A stretch of DNA of 64,000 nt from Heliocidaris erythrogramma. Lineage: Eukaryota; Echinodermata; Echinoidea; Camarodonta; Echinometridae. The position numbers were made by a program, and so were the translations under genes. A model generated the notes under the pieces. The model had not been told where the DNA came from. It worked only from the letters and a program-made list of their open reading frames with translations, and did not search any database. Shown one piece after another: positions 46,936-56,594 of this stretch; within the stretch, counting starts at the first letter, position 1; each line of letters begins with the position of its first letter. The stretch is from contig CM046855.1 of the NCBI GenBank assembly GCA_025617745.1, positions 41,425,663 to 41,489,662 on the forward strand, in the 5' to 3' direction.

Positions 46936-48390
46936 GGCCTGGTGCATGTACCGGGGCAGAAAGATCATTAAGAGCATTACCCTGTACATGACATTGATGA
47001 AATGCCAAACTGTTGAAATGTACTTGTTTACATGTTATATTAGAACGACAAACTCAATGTGTAACTTCAGAGTGTGTGAAGACAGAGGAGGGCAAGTCAA
47101 TTGTATGGAGAGGGGGAAGTAGAGTGTATGAAGAGCGAGGGATGTCTGAATTCTGTAAACATATAGAAAGTTTTGAAAGTGAGAATGGGAGAAAATAAAG
47201 AATGCAGCGTGATTCAAATACAAGCTTATACACTAAGGAATAAAGGAAATGCTTTTTTCTAACACAGGATATGACAAAGGAAAAGACTAAAGAGAAAAGG
47301 AAAACAGTGTATGCTGATATTACTGTACTCTGTAAAATAAGGAAGGTAACACTCCTCATAGGTGCATCCTAAAAGTAGAAAATTCAGGAAATCTAATTTT
47401 TTTTTAAATGTTAGAATAATGTACCTTCATTCATTCTTTCTTTTAATCATCAAGTTATTCATTAATTCATTCAAATAATTAGATGGCATGTTGAAAATAA
47501 ACCAAGCCAGACTAATGACTTATGACCCACTTTATGTAAAATATTCAGATCTAATAAAGTCATAACCATATATTTGACTACTATATTTAGCACCCATATT
47601 TATTATATCAATGCAGTCAGTCATTCTCAATTATGCATTAGCACCCACTGTGCTGAGTAGCCAGTATATACTGCCCAAACAGTTGCAGAGAAAAAGGATG
47701 CTAGAAGGGAGAATGGTTATTTATGGCTCTCCCTGTGAAAGATGCATGATAAATGTATCATTTTCCACTATCGGGGAATACACTGCTGACAGCACTGAAG
47801 ATAGAGCAGTAACTCGAGGCATGTCTTATTTCAGTAAATCATTCTAATGAGGATGCATTGCTGTACTTGGTGAATCTAAAAGCGGACCCTTTTTCAGTGC
47901 ATTAGAACAATTCGGGGTAGTGAAGAATAATGCATGGAGAAAGTGAAATATACATTATTAGGGTACTGCTTTTACGTCATGATGACTGCATTTATTCCAT
48001 AAATAACTCTACTAGACTTATAATTCCCTGATCAGCTAGTACCCTGAAAACGCTTTGGTGTAACATGCTTCTAAAAGTTGGAATAGAACCCCATCCTTTT
48101 TCTCTAATTCAAATAATAGTAAATCTATCCACCTTTAAAAGACAACTTAAAACCTCTAAATGCTCTTTCCAAACTACCCAATATCTTTCTCAGAGTTCTT
48201 TTGAATAACTTTAAGCCTATGCACTTCCAAGCTATGACTTTCATGTGGTAAGGGAGATCTTGTGTTACAAAATGCCTACAAGATCGTATATAAAAAGGTT
48301 GTGAAGTCACAAGAGTATTAGAAGAGAAAATTCCTGGAATCATCTACATATCTCTGTGGAAGGTTTCTATTTTCTGGTCAAATCTGGTCA

Positions 48391-48477
48391 AATATCATCT
48401 GTTTGGAACCAGAATGGCAATAAGTCCCGTCATTTGTACAGTTTATAGTGACCTTCTGGCTCCAAACAGATGATATA
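48391..48477. repeat. GCCAGAAGGGC hairpin copy
   Basis: Left arm ATATCATCTGTTTGGAACCA and GAATGGCAATA; right arm GACCTTCTGGCTCCAAACAG and ATGATAT. The outer 20 bp of the stem are nearly perfect. Confidence 0.75.
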
Positions 48478-48826
48478 TGCTTTTAGATGCTCTCTCTAGG
48501 TTTCCATGGTGAGTGAGTATCCACAATTGAAAGTATTTGTTGGCAGATTGTCGTCAAGGATAATTCAAAGCCAAACTGTGCATAACCTTCATTGGGAAAA
48601 AAAAAGTTAAAGAGGGGGGGGGGGGCAAAGGAAATATGTACAGTTAGGACCTCTTGATAATATCAGCACTTAAAAAAAAAACAACTAAGGGCAAAGTACA
48701 TGTTGTGAAAATGGCTGTATCATAGTACATGTTATTCTTCTTTCTATAAATTTCCTATCTTGATTTTTTTCCTCTGAAATATACATAAAATCTTTTTTTC
48801 ATATGATGCTCAATGTTTTTCTCAGA

Positions 48827-49055
48827 TATTTGAAACAACTATTATGTGATAGTGTTCATTTCTCCTTCATTAAATACATACATGAAGAAAAGGAGAGATT
48901 GACAACAGTATGCTACACAGATGACAATATTCTGAACATATATTTGAAACATCTATTATTATGTGATAGTGTTCATTTGTCCTTCATTTAATACATACAT
49001 GAAGAAAAGGAGAGATTGACAAAAGTATGCTACACAGATGACAATATTCTGAACA
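48827..49055. repeat. 114-bp tandem duplication
   Basis: Two units start TATTTGAAAC at 48827 and 48941 and end near ATATTCTGAACA. They are about 95% identical by eye. Confidence 0.9.
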
Positions 49056-49114
49056 ACGTATTAAGAGAATTTATTGCTTAATTGATACAAACCAGAAAGT
49101 AGTAAGACGTGACA

Positions 49115-49363
49115 GGGTAACCTCGCTAGTCATAAGGACCGCTATTCATGAGGACCACTTATTCATGAGGACCACTATCCATAACGTGTGACTAAATGAA
49201 TAGCGGTCCTTATGAATAACAAGCAAACCATAGACAAATTACCTCACTATTCATAAGGACCTCCGTTCATAACTATTCATAAGGACCACTATTCATAACA
49301 CATGTTAAATGAAGAGCTGTTTTCCATTAATTAGCGGTCCTTATGAATAGCGAGCAGACCCGG
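49115..49363. mobile_element. TATTCATA-type self-complementary element, copy 4 (inverted)
   Basis: Flanks ACGTGACA (49107-49114) and ACATGACA (49364-49371) match at 7 of 8 bases. It starts GGGTAACCTCGCTAGTCATA and ends GCGAGCAGACCCGG, so it is in reverse orientation to the copy at 30364. It contains the complement of the shared bridge (CCATAGACAAATTACCTC). Confidence 0.8.
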
Positions 49364-49427
49364 ACATGACACATTTTCACCAGCTGAAGTTAAATCATTC
49401 TTTAAGAAATAAAATAAAATCCTTAAA

Positions 49428-49700
49428 AGGTCCACACCTCTTGCTATTGCTGATTAAAGATGATAGCAAAGCAGCTTTTTGTTCTGAAATACTCTCTGGA
49501 GTCATTTACCTGTCAAGTTGTACTCCTAAGAATATAAAAAAATATAATGAAAATGAAATAAATTGCACTTTTGGAAATATGCGGTGTCCTCAAAGGGTCA
49601 CAAACTCTTGCCATTACTGATTCAAGATGATAGTGAAGCAGGTTTTTGTTTAAAATGACTTCTCAGAAGAGTAATAACCGAGCAATGAAGGAGTCGATGG
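49428..49700. repeat. Imperfect direct repeat pair
   Basis: GGTCCACACCTCTTGC near 49430 recurs as GGGTCACAAACTCTTGCC near 49595, each followed by an ATTACTGATTCAAGATGATAG-like stretch. The spacing is about 166 bp. No function is evident. Confidence 0.6.
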
Positions 49701-50340
49701 CCTTTGGTAGGTTTCAAGCTTCTAGTAATTCCAGTCCTGGCGCCGCTATCTCCATCTTGATAATAATGTGTGGAGTGCTTGTTGGTTGTGCGAGCTGCGT
49801 TATCTATCAAGTATCCCCTAGTCTCTACCTTATCCTAATATGGTATGATGCAATGGCTGTGATTTGTGCTGAGTTTCCGTTACTCCGTTGGCCCATTTGG
49901 GATATAATCAGTTAATGGATGTAGCAACAAAAAAACTTGGGTCTTGTGTAATGGATAAAATATTTGTTTTGTTTGTCCTCCATATGCATCAAAACATTTG
50001 TAGAAGTAAAATGGCATTCAGTCAAATCAGAGCGTTCCCAGTGTAGAACAGAAAAAAAGATGCTAAAGATGATAATTTGACATTCGTTTGTCAACTGATC
50101 GCAATATCAAAGGTTTCTGGATGTGAGACAAGGACAAATAACCTGCATTGCTTGGTACAGGTTGACTACAAGCACTACAAGAGGAACTGGAATATCATAA
50201 ATGTTACTGTCTGTATAATGTGTATGAGATAATGTGCAATTCTTTGGACAGTGATATGCACAGTAGTACAAAGTGTATGTATGTAAATTATATGAGAATA
50301 CATACAACATGATAACAAAGACTATTAAAAAATATCAACT

Positions 50341-50490
50341 TAGGGGTGATTTCAATAGCCTTGTCCATTTTGAAATGTGCGAACATTGCAGTGACAAATA
50401 ACATAATCCAAACATTATTTCTGTAGGCATTACAATACAGTAATTGCCCTAGCTTGAGTTGATTTCTTGAAAGTCTTTGCGATTGTTTAT
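50341..50490. mobile_element. Diverged GAACACGATA-type MITE relative
   Basis: Shares GATTTCAATAGCC, TTTTGAAATGTGCGAACATTG and CTTGAGTTGATTTCTTGAAAG with the element at 20438-20640. The termini are degraded. Confidence 0.6.
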
Positions 50491-50508
50491 ATGCAGCTCA
50501 GATGCCTG

Positions 50509-50644
50509 GGGAGCGTTTCATCAAGCGTTATGTCAGTGATTTTTACCGATAACTGTTATAAGCTACTGAAATCCTTGCATCTGATTGGCTGAGAGCAAAG
50601 TTGTCAGTAAAAATCACTGACAAAACGCTTGATGAAATGCTCCC
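50509..50644. mobile_element. GGGAGCG palindromic MITE, copy 3
   Basis: Starts GGGAGCGTTTCATCAAGCG and ends TTGATGAAATGCTCCC. Flanked by CTG on both sides (50506-50508 and 50645-50647). It lies about 250 bp upstream of the NCX exon at 50902. Confidence 0.85.
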
Positions 50645-50685
50645 CTGATCCAAATATGAATCATATTCTCATTGCTACCGTGAAT

Positions 50686-50772
50686 ATTCATCTGTTAAGA
50701 GCGAGAAGGGTGTTAACTCTGTGTTTAAGTATATACGATTTAACACCCTTCTGGCGCCAAACAGACAATATA
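50686..50772. repeat. GCCAGAAGGGC hairpin copy, TG/CA variant
   Basis: Left arm TTAAGAGCGAGAAGGGTGTTA; right arm TTAACACCCTTCTGGCGCC. The core reads GGGTGTTAA and is exactly complemented, unlike the GGGCGTTAA of other copies. It lies 130 bp upstream of the exon at 50902. Confidence 0.75.
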
Positions 50773-50901
50773 GAATTGTTTGATCTTGTATTCAATGTCT
50801 TCTGTACTATTCGTATGTTTCCATATCATTACATTTATGTGTACATGGTGTATACAGCATTGAAATGTTTAATTGAAAATGTCTCATTTGGTTTCTTTCA
50901 G

Positions 50902-51001
50902 AATACTGTTGACAAGCTTATCAAAAAGACCAATGTCTCATTAATGGTAGGCACATCTTCATGGAGAGAGCAGTTTGCTGAAGCACTCACTGTAAGCGCA
51001 G
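50902..51001 (+). CDS. Na+/Ca2+ exchanger (NCX/SLC8-type), internal exon: linker before second membrane half
   Basis: This exon encodes NTVDKLIKKTNVSLMVGTSS and WREQFAEALTVSAG. It matches the segment of animal NCX proteins that links the CBD2 domain to the second set of transmembrane helices (vertebrate STVDKLIKKTNLALVVGTNS). The acceptor is TTTCTTTCAG before 50902 and the donor is GTATGT at 51002. It starts in phase 0, in agreement with the exon ending at 22044, and ends after the first base of a Gly codon. The length is 100 bp. The preceding intron is about 28.9 kb and holds a full-span DIRS element. I see no sign of damage to this exon. Confidence 0.92.
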
Positions 51002-51921
51002 GTATGTATAACAGCATCACAATAATTTAAGGGATCAACAATAGCTGTAAGACAATCGCTGATGGCGGCGCTATATTACTTTTGTTGTGATGCCTACTTC
51101 CAGTATAGGTGTGCGTTATGAGTTTTCTTATTGATCAGCTGACGTGTCTTAGTCAAGAACGGATCTAAAACACTATTGAAAAGTGATTTTAAGCTGATTT
51201 AAATCATACAGAAGTGTTTTTATGGGTATGAGGTATGGAATTAACACAACAATGTGCTGTTTTGAGAAAAATTATATACAGTAGAACTGTATCATGTCAT
51301 ACGTAGCCGCGGCTGTTGATGCAAGACTGATAAGCTCCATTCTTCATGTACCATTGCATATTATGCTTCTCTCCATTAACAACTTACAAAGTTGTGGAAC
51401 AGTCATATTCTAAAGACCTTCATTCTCAGAACTGTCCATGATAAGAAATATCTGCAAGAATACTTAGTGTAGCTGAAGTAAGTTAGAGACTGTGCATACA
51501 TAGAAATATATTGTAAGCAAAAAGACTGTAAGTGGATAGCATTAACCAATCAAAAGCAAGCATTAATTTGATAAATATCTGTTGACACCTTATAAAGGCT
51601 AAATAGTTTTATTTACTGTCGATCCCTTGAATTAACTGTATGAAGCAGCAAAATTGTAATGACAGAACTCGCAGGACGCATTTGTAATTCCTATTTGGCA
51701 TACACGTTGTGTGTGTTTTTACAACTTGTCAGGGGGAGCATTGTGTCTCTCAGAATTCAAGTCTTTGGAAAATCTCATTTCATCCTCTAAAATGCTCTTG
51801 TTATCACTTTGAAGCAACATGGAATTGTATTCATAATACTGTGATTTGTTGACAAATAACAGTATTTTTCATGTATGCTTCAATGTTGTTCTCATTCTCT
51901 CCCTCTCTCTCTCTCTCTCTC

Positions 51922-51998
<77 letters not shown>

Positions 51999-52026
51999 GC
52001 TCATCTCTCTCACTCTCTCATCTCTA

Positions 52027-52077
<51 letters not shown>

Positions 52078-53662
52078 TCTCGCATCTCTCTCGCATCTCT
52101 CTCGCATCTCTCTCGCATCTCTCTCGCATCTCTCTCGCATCTCTCTCGCATCTCTCTCTCATCTCTCTCTCATCTCTCTCCCTCTCGCTTTATAGTTGGA
52201 TTGCTTTTTCATATTCCCATATGCAGTTGAATATACATTTCCATAGGAACTGCAGAGTGTAAATCTACAAATTATTTACTCAAGCAAGTGTATTTCTGCT
52301 CTCATCACTTCAAACTGACTGAGATTGAATAATGTACAAATTCATTAAATTGTGTTCAAGTTTTAATGGAGAACGAATCTAGAGCAAGTTATTTGCCGCG
52401 ATCCAGCCATATTATGAATAAATAGATTTCCCTGCTGCATTTAATTAAATCAATCATCAAAACACAATTGAATTTACAGATTTGTTACCTTGGACTCCAT
52501 GTTTAATCGCTTTTCCTTTTTAATGAGCAGCAGTTGTGTCCGACATTATCATAGAAATTGGCTATTTTCATGAAAGAAAATAAATTATTCAGTAATAAAA
52601 ATGGTTTCACACAGGAGGTTAGCTTATTTGTAGTGTGATGGATCAATGTTTACTGCTATCTGGGCAGTGACTATCTGACCAGGCCATTTCTTGTCCATGA
52701 TGTTGGATTTATCATACAGAATGATTGTATTGGGGGAAAGAGAGAAAAACAATTTTTTTTTATGAAGACAACTCTAGATGTGAACATGTTGTCTCACGAG
52801 TAGGCTTCCAATGCAGAATGTAATGATATTTTATGCTTTCAGTCAGAACATCCTCAGTTTGTACTAGTTGAGTGTGCTTGTTTTTAGACATGGAACTGCT
52901 CTCTTAATCAGGTTATAGGTACAGATGTGTAAAAACGACATGATCTGACTGCCATCTGACTTTGGAAGAAGTTGCAATAGACTGATACAAACATTCAGAC
53001 ATGTAAAATCTTAATGACCAAGGTTATGAACATGAATATGAATAATAAAATTGAAATTTTGGGGCATTGCCTTGTAAGAGGAAAAGCCAAACGAGCTCTG
53101 AATCATTGTGACCTCAGACCTGTGAAATTGTCCATGATTTGCAGCTGATTAGGCCTTTACTCCAACTATAAGGCTTTACAATGCACTAAACTTTGATTGT
53201 TCGTATTCATGCCATTATTCAGAAACTCAAGATATACTTGTTCATTTTCCATATATAATTTTATTTCTTCAAAAATCAGGTTACAGTTGAATCGTATAGT
53301 GTGTGATGGGCTTTAGAGAAATATATTTCAGTGAAACCAGTTCAGTAAAACACTCAAAGGAAACAAGAACAGCAGTCTCTACAGACAACTAAACAAGTCC
53401 CTTTTACACAGGTTTCAACATGAAACACAGCGCAAGGGAAACAAAAGTATGATCTTTATATTCTATACAGGTGGTCACTGAAGTAGGTTTGTTGGCTGCT
53501 TAGCTAAAGCCAAGGTTTCATTTTCTGACAGAGATAATGTTTGAAATGGACTCTTCAAGCCCCAAATTTCATTTCTGAGACCAAGAATTCCAGAATCTTG
53601 CTTCCATCCATTGGGTCATCTTACCCCCTTCACTTACATACACCCCTCATATTTCCATTCAG
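51002..53662. other. NCX intron with long CT tract
   Basis: A 2.66-kb intron. It holds a pyrimidine tract (51898-52190). A possible short inverted pair (AAGGGATCAACA near 51029 and TGTCGATCCCTTGAATTAA near 51618) hints at a degraded DNA element, but the match is only about 15 bp. No other exon is recognised. Confidence 0.65.
51898..52190. repeat. CT microsatellite grading into an 11-bp CGCATCTCTCT minisatellite
   Basis: (CT)n with ATCT and CGCT interruptions runs to about 52080. It is followed by about ten units of CGCATCTCTCT or CTCATCTCTCT. On the gene's sense strand it is a pyrimidine tract of nearly 300 nt. The Ser/Leu-rich and Arg/Glu-rich frames over it are simple-sequence translation. 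Confidence 0.9.
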
Positions 53663-53929
53663 GTGATGATGATGCAGACGGGGAAGAGAAGCTGCCCTCG
53701 TGTGGTGACTACGTCATGCACTTCTTGACCATCTTCTGGAAGATTCTCTTTGCATTTGTACCACCGACCGACTATTTGGGTGGTTGGGCTTGCTTCACGT
53801 CTGCCATCCTGGTCATTGCTGGTCTGACTGCCATCATCACTGACCTTGCCTCTCACTTTGGTTGCACCATCAACCTCAAGGATTCAGTCACTGCTATCTC
53901 TTTTGTAGCCCTGGGTACCAGTGTTCCAG
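53663..53929 (+). CDS. Na+/Ca2+ exchanger (NCX/SLC8-type), internal exon: second membrane half with start of alpha-2 repeat
   Basis: Encodes an acidic start (DDDADGEEKLPSC), then DYVMHFLTIFWKILFAFVPP (hydrophobic helix), GGWACFTSAILVIAGLTAII (helix), SHFGCTINLKDSVTAISFVA and LGTSVP. The last part opens the alpha-2 repeat, whose Thr-Ser-x-Pro motif helps form the Na+/Ca2+ transport site in this family. The acceptor is CCATTCAG before 53663 and the donor is GTAAGA at 53930. It begins with two bases completing a Gly codon and ends with the first base of the Asp codon of GTSVPD, so the intron splits the conserved Asp. The length is 267 bp. The close match to vertebrate NCX in sequence and layout makes the assignment firm. 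Which SLC8 paralogue it represents cannot be decided here, and invertebrates often have a single one. Confidence 0.95.
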
Positions 53930-54662
53930 GTAAGATGTAACACATTTCATTTCATTGTATTTTGCTCCAGGCTTTATTAGGGATAGGGTTGCACTTGGGG
54001 TTAAGGTTTGGTTTAGAGTTAGGGTTAGGTACAGTGTTTGGTCTGGGATTGATGTTTAGTTCATGTAGGATATTGACCCTGGAGCAGTTGTTACCAGAGC
54101 ATGTGTTTTACAATCATTGAGAGCCAGATGGGTGTGAAGTCATCATTATAATTAAAACATTTAAAACACACAACATGTGCACCCAAAAAGGATGCTCAAT
54201 AAAATTATATTCATGAGGAAATGTTCATCATGAGCTATGTTTTCAATTTTCTTTTCAAATCATCTAGTCTCAGAAATTTTCACTGATTTGGGGGACTTGC
54301 TGCCACAACTAGGGAGGCTCGGACAGAGTCAACTGTGTTAAAGCCATTCTGGCTCTCAAGAGGCGATTGTTTTGAGCTTATCTACTATGTAGCTATTTGT
54401 ACATAGAGTATCATTACAACGTAAACATGTATATATTTATCACTTTATTCAATATATAGTTTAAATAGCCTGTGAGGGTTATTAAGTTGAGTGTGAAATT
54501 CTTGGTTAGAAGATGTGAAATTCTTGGTTAGAAGATTGAATGCAAAATTGTTACTTACAGGTGAATAGGTAGTCATGACTGGATGTAGACATGATTGATA
54601 TGAAAATTGATCCTATTAACAACCACAGACTTATCTATTGTCCTTTTTTTGTTTTCATTCAG
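53930..54662. other. NCX last intron
   Basis: A 733-bp intron. It has TTAGGG-like degenerate repeats at 53975-54030. It also holds the two arms of a GCCAGAAGGG-type hairpin set far apart: TTGAGAGCCAGATGGGTGT near 54118 and GCCATTCTGGCTCTCAAGAG near 54344, with about 200 bp between them. The spacing suggests a hairpin copy opened by an insertion, or two half copies. Confidence 0.6.
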
Positions 54663-55042
54663 ACACATTTGCCAGCAAAACAGCGGCTGTTGGTGACAAG
54701 TATGCAGATGCAAGTGTGGGCAATGTTACCGGAAGCAACGCTGTAAATGTTTTCTTAGGTATTGGTGTGGCATGGACTATCGCCGCTGTCTACCATGCTG
54801 TCAATGGTCAGCAATTTGAGGTAGATCCAGGCAGCCTGGGTTTCTCTGTGACTGTATTCAGTGTATTTGCTGTCTTTGCCATCACCTCACTTATGATACG
54901 GCGGAAGGTGCCCAGCATTGGCGGCGAGCTGGGAGGTCCCACCAATTCAAAACTGTTATCTTCGATGACCTTTGTCAGCCTGTGGTTCCTCTACCTGATC
55001 CTATGCAGTTTGGAGGCCTATAACTTTATCGAGGGCTTCTGA
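54663..55042 (+). CDS. Na+/Ca2+ exchanger (NCX/SLC8-type), terminal coding exon
   Basis: Encodes the rest of the alpha-2 repeat (DTFASKTAAVGDKYADASVG and NVTGSNAVNVFLGIGVAWTI), a loop (NGQQFEVDPGSLGFSV), a helix (FSVFAVFAITSLMI), the conserved IGGELGGP segment, and a last helix before SLEAYNFIEGF and the stop at 55040-55042. Family members end in the same way (vertebrate SLEAYCHIKGF), so the C-terminus is complete. The acceptor is TTTTCATTCAG before 54663, and the exon joins in phase 1 with the previous one. Residues typical of ion binding in the alpha-2 repeat (Asp of PDTFAS, Asp of YADAS, Asn of GNVTGSN) are all present. Nothing suggests a pseudogene. Direct neighbours on either side are repeats. 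Confidence 0.96.
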
Positions 55043-56590
55043 GGTGCTGCATGAAGTCATCTTCTCGTTCTATTCAGGTAACCTGTTTTTGTTCTCCATC
55101 CTTCTGCAACTGTTGGCTAAGGAGAATTCACTGTACATGACTTGTACGTATGAAGCTGTGATGCTCCACTTCAAGCTACAGGAGCCGGATCTCCGCATCT
55201 GGAGCCATATTTATGCAGGAAGCATTTCACGATGCCATCTCTATAACATTAGCGTCACTTCTTGCAACAAACAATATTCGGACACGATGCTGTCCGTCAT
55301 TGATGGCTTGCTCGTAGCCTCAAGATAGCTTTTTCTGGTGAAGACAACCATCATCGGTGGTGGCAAGTACATGCACCTTGTGGAATACAGCAACATCGCA
55401 GTTGGCAAAGAAATGCACATTGCATTGTCTACACCTTATGTTGATGCCAGACACACTCTATCAACAAAAGACATTTGTGAGGGAGTCTGTTAAACAGTTA
55501 TGATGATTATGATAATATGAAGATTCGGTAAATAAGGGAGTGCAGTGTAATCAGGAGAAGGCTTTTATAATATTTATTCCATGTTTTTGTATGTGTAGGT
55601 TATTCAGCTTTTTAGTTTAAAGGGAAGTGAGAATAATAGATCACATTAAATAGTCTTGAAAGATTTCAACCTGCTAAATGACATAGTTCAATCTGACAAT
55701 ACAGACTACACCCATGGGCTTACAAATTGCACCAAGATATTTATGGTTTGTAGGTTTAGTGGATGTACATGCAAATGTATGAATGTCTTTGACATCATTC
55801 TCCCCCACACTCTAGCTCTCTCTCTCTCCTCCCCCATCTCTGTCCCCCACTCTCTCTCTCTCCCTCCTCTATCTCTCTCTCTCTCCCTCTTTCTTGCTCT
55901 CCTCTCTTTTTTCTTTGTGTCCAGTTAATGCAATAACTTGCATAGAACATATCTGGAATCACCTGCAAAAATGATGCTGCTCCCGCATCCTCTAGAAATC
56001 CTCCTTCCGCCCCCGACAAGGTGAATGATATAATTTTCCTTTATATCTTACAAGTAAAGTAATATTTGGGATGTGCTCTGGAGTTCTCAATCCAGAAAAA
56101 AAATCATATCATTCACAGCTTGTTGGATATGTGGCCGATAGTGAAGCATTTGAAGTTCTTGATATTAAAAAGGGTCTTTATAATATTGCAGAGTGTCATT
56201 TCAAAATGCATCGAGCCATAAATTGCTACTCCTACTTCCTCACATGGTTTCACACTAATCAAATAAACACATCCCCAACAAGGCGCACTGCGATTTCCGA
56301 GTCCCAATATTGACAGCTTGAAATAGCGCCTTCTCATGCTGTGCTGCTGTTCAAGTACAAGTAGTAGTAGCATGACTTTCAAACATTGCTGCTTTCTAGC
56401 TGCATCTGTTGAATAGGACAATCTTGACTCATCCTTATAGCTCTGGAAGGTGACTGTTTGCTCAGTACTGAGTTACAACATAGCATAGGAGAGGGGAACA
56501 TACATGAACCAAAAGTGCAAGCCAACATCTTATTTTACACTCCCTTTTTTTTCTTCAAATTTACAGGATTAAATTTTTCCAGTGTACATT
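55043..56590 (+). other. Presumed NCX 3' UTR and downstream DNA
   Basis: The coding stop is at 55042. No clear AATAAA plus GU-rich pair defines the transcript end, so the UTR length is open. A CT-rich tract lies at 55805-55905. Open frames here are short and lack family signatures. Confidence 0.5.
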
Positions 56591-56594
56591 TTTT

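Larger units (their letters stand above)
38535..50340. other. NCX large intron, right part
   Basis: Intronic sequence after the DIRS element. It holds a tRNA-derived SINE, hairpins, the dispersed 370-bp repeat, a long TA foldback, a TATTCATA element and short tandem repeats, listed separately. The segments 39000-40550, 40666-42060, 43120-44620, 45620-46680 and 46940-48390 show no gene or clear repeat apart from a degenerate hairpin relic near 41937-42055. An 89-residue plus-strand frame at 49646-49915 is hydrophobic but matches nothing I know. Confidence 0.6.

Noticed and set aside
49646-49915. Small hydrophobic protein of 89 residues
   Set aside because: It has membrane-like residues, but no family signature, no splice or promoter context, and it lies deep within the NCX intron next to repeats.
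51028-51636. A DNA transposon with AAGGGATC ends filling the start of the NCX intron
   Set aside because: Only about 15 bp of imperfect inverted match and no clear target duplication, so it is mentioned in the intron entry but not called.
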